Below, one piece after another: positions 31,042 to 32,087 of a stretch of 32,087 nt of DNA. The notes beneath the pieces are model-generated. The model was given only the letters and a program-made list of their open reading frames with translations, was not told the origin of the DNA and ran no database searches. The position numbers and the translations under genes are program-made. Numbering within the stretch: the stretch's first letter is position 1; the number at the start of each line of letters is the position of its first letter. The stretch comes from Anaerolineaceae bacterium UBA6107 (GTDB lineage: Bacteria; Chloroflexota; Anaerolineae; Anaerolineales; Anaerolineaceae): assembly GCA_002428455.1 (NCBI GenBank), contig DIWL01000029.1:43905-75991 (forward strand). The letters run 5' to 3'.

Positions 31042-32005
31042 ATGAAGGTCACGATTATCGGTGGCAATGGGCTACTTGGTTACCATGCGATGCGCGAGCT
31101 CATTAAACGTGGTCACAAGGTCAGCATTCTTGCCCTCCCGCCCTTACCGGCGGCAGGACTCTTCCCGGAGGATGTATCCATTCACCTGCGTGATCTGAAT
31201 CAGTTGGCAGATGCTGAACTGGCTGATCTGCTGCGCGACCAGGATGCCGTGGTGTTCGCCGCGGGTGTGGATGACCGCGTGACCCCCAAAGCCCCCGCTT
31301 TTCCCTTCTTTCAACGTCACAACGTGGCAACAACCACCCGCATCGCGCAGATCTCACGACAGGCAGGCGTACAGCGTTTTATCATTCTTGGCTCATATTT
31401 CGCTTATTTTCATCGCATGTGGCCGCATCTTGAACTGACCAGGCATCACCCATATATCCGCAGCCGTGTTGAACAGAGTGCTGCCGCGCTGGAAGCCGCT
31501 CGTAGAATATGCAGCTTCGGAGTTTCCGCTGCTCTATCCAAAAGGCGGTACCACCTGCGTTACGGTACAACAGGTGGCACAGGCGATCAGCGGCGCAGTT
31601 GAAAATTGCGCGCATGGGGCTCACTACCCGATCGGCGGGGAAAACCTGCCCTGGTCCGATTTGCTCGCGCGCTTCGCACGTTATGCCGGGCGCGAAAAAA
31701 AAGTGGTCACTTTACCCGATTGGCTGGTCACAGCCGGGGCAGCCATACTCAAAGCGTTCCACAAAGTGCAGGGGGTAGAAAGCGGACTGAATCCAGTGCA
31801 GTTCATCAAGCTCCAAACCGCCGAAACCTATATCGATCCCGAACTTTCCCGATCTATGTTGGGATACGAACTGGGTGGTTTGGACGAGGCACTAAAAGAA
31901 ACCGTCAGGGTTTGCTTAAACAAACAGGATCCCGCTAGGGGATCCTCATGTTTAATTACGAAATTTCCTACTTGTAATTATCAGCCAGGAACTGCACGAG
32001 GATAA
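31042..32005 (+). pseudogene. NAD-dependent epimerase/dehydratase, broken by an internal deletion with frameshift
   Basis: The first ~153 codons (from ATG 31042) give a Rossmann start GGNGLLG and a YxxxR-like region (HPYIRSRVEQSAAALEAA) of an NAD-dependent epimerase. The frame then runs on as unrelated sequence to 31602. The continuation WKPLVEYAASEFPLLYPKGG and the C-terminal part are in the +1 frame to about 32005. The usual middle block between these parts (some 30 residues with a PYIFG-like segment) is absent. The switch coincides with 31483-31500, which reads AALEAA in one frame and PRWKPL in the next. A deletion between two similar short sequences would explain this. Assembly error is the alternative. 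Homologs would catalyse a nucleotide-sugar or steroid-like reaction. Position behind the shell genes is 23 bases, so it may once have been part of the operon. Confidence 0.75.
31926..31950. terminator. hairpin near the 3' end of the epimerase remnant
   Basis: AGGATCCC (31926-31933) pairs with GGGATCCT (31939-31946) around five bases. On the minus strand the stem is followed by GTTTGTTTAA, so it may terminate the minus-strand gene; the plus-strand tail is weak. Confidence 0.5.
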
Positions 32006-32087
32006 CTCGCTCTTCGTCGGTGAGTTGCGCGCCGCGCGAGATCATGTTATCAACAATCTTCTCCCACTCTTCAAATGTGCCTGTTTC
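31968..32087 (-). CDS. 3' end of a cytochrome c-like protein gene (truncated by the window)
   Basis: The last 39 codons are open on the minus strand and end at TAG (31968-31970). The peptide has FEEWEKIVDNMISRGAQLTDEE followed by a VQFLADNY end. This pattern (Trp, a Met before a short Arg-Gly segment, then an acidic helix ending in FLA..Y) is the C-terminus of many class I cytochrome c domains, where the Met is the distal haem ligand. The haem-binding CXXCH would lie outside the window. It overlaps the frame of the epimerase remnant tail-to-tail by 38 bases, so one of the two reading frames probably ends earlier in functional relatives. Confidence 0.65.
   Translation of the reverse strand, partial: ETGTFEEWEKIVDNMISRGAQLTDEERVILVQFLADNYK

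Noticed and set aside
1..32087. tRNA, rRNA, CRISPR array, prophage or insertion sequence
   Set aside because: None was recognised on reading; no transposase, integrase or regular spaced repeats are visible.

Overview
The window looks like chromosomal DNA from a Chloroflexota bacterium of the Anaerolineae type. This is an inference from gene content: lipoproteins with long Pro/Thr/Glu linkers, a MalT-like regulator ending in a SARP-type DNA-binding module, a DUF5317 protein beside a GAF/HD-GYP protein, and a DeoC/RpiB microcompartment locus. No rRNA, tRNA, CRISPR, insertion sequence or prophage was recognised. Layout, left to right: (1) 1-5.2 kb holds a DegV-family lipid-binding protein and a phnD-phnC-phnE phosphonate/phosphate ABC importer whose permease is a head-to-tail fusion of two PhnE units. 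(2) 5.1-9.0 kb holds membrane and surface genes: a lipoprotein, a DUF218/YdcF-like protein, a TM2-domain protein with a small membrane partner, and a DUF5684 protein, plus a 0.53-kb non-coding gap. (3) 9.1-14.8 kb holds a large MalT-like/SARP regulator, then a possible unit with a strikingly SARP-like promoter: a 46-residue exported peptide, a DUF5317 membrane protein, an NHLP-like small protein and a GAF-HD-GYP protein. I consider this the best candidate for an undescribed (peptide-signalling or signalling-controlled) system. (4) 14.8-19.9 kb, minus strand, holds a PadR regulator, a FecCD-type metal/siderophore/corrinoid ABC importer, a THEP1-like NTPase and a patatin-like lipase. A divergent gene encodes a protein with a DhaL/DAK2-like stub and GDLLG repeats. 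(5) 21.0-24.0 kb holds a methyltransferase and a GT39-like membrane glycosyltransferase. (6) 24.0-31.0 kb holds a compact bacterial microcompartment (BMC) operon under a divergent GntR/UTRA regulator: RpiB-like isomerase, DeoC aldolase, BMC-P, acylating aldehyde dehydrogenase, BMC-H, EutJ-like ATPase, BMC-T, a small Cys-containing protein, and two more BMC-P genes. (7) The end holds an NAD-dependent epimerase broken by a deletion, and the 3' end of a minus-strand gene for a cytochrome c-like protein. The BMC genes fit the published 'sugar phosphate utilizing' (SPU) class of microcompartment loci. In the inferred pathway, a pentose phosphate or 2-deoxyribose-5-phosphate enters, DeoC splits deoxyribose-5-phosphate into glyceraldehyde-3-phosphate and acetaldehyde, and the dehydrogenase turns acetaldehyde into acetyl-CoA inside the shell. 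Four cargo-like proteins carry terminal amphipathic helices that look like encapsulation peptides. No phosphotransacylase or alcohol dehydrogenase is encoded in the operon, so CoA and NAD+ recycling is unexplained here, and the RpiB-like enzyme has lost the usual catalytic cysteine.
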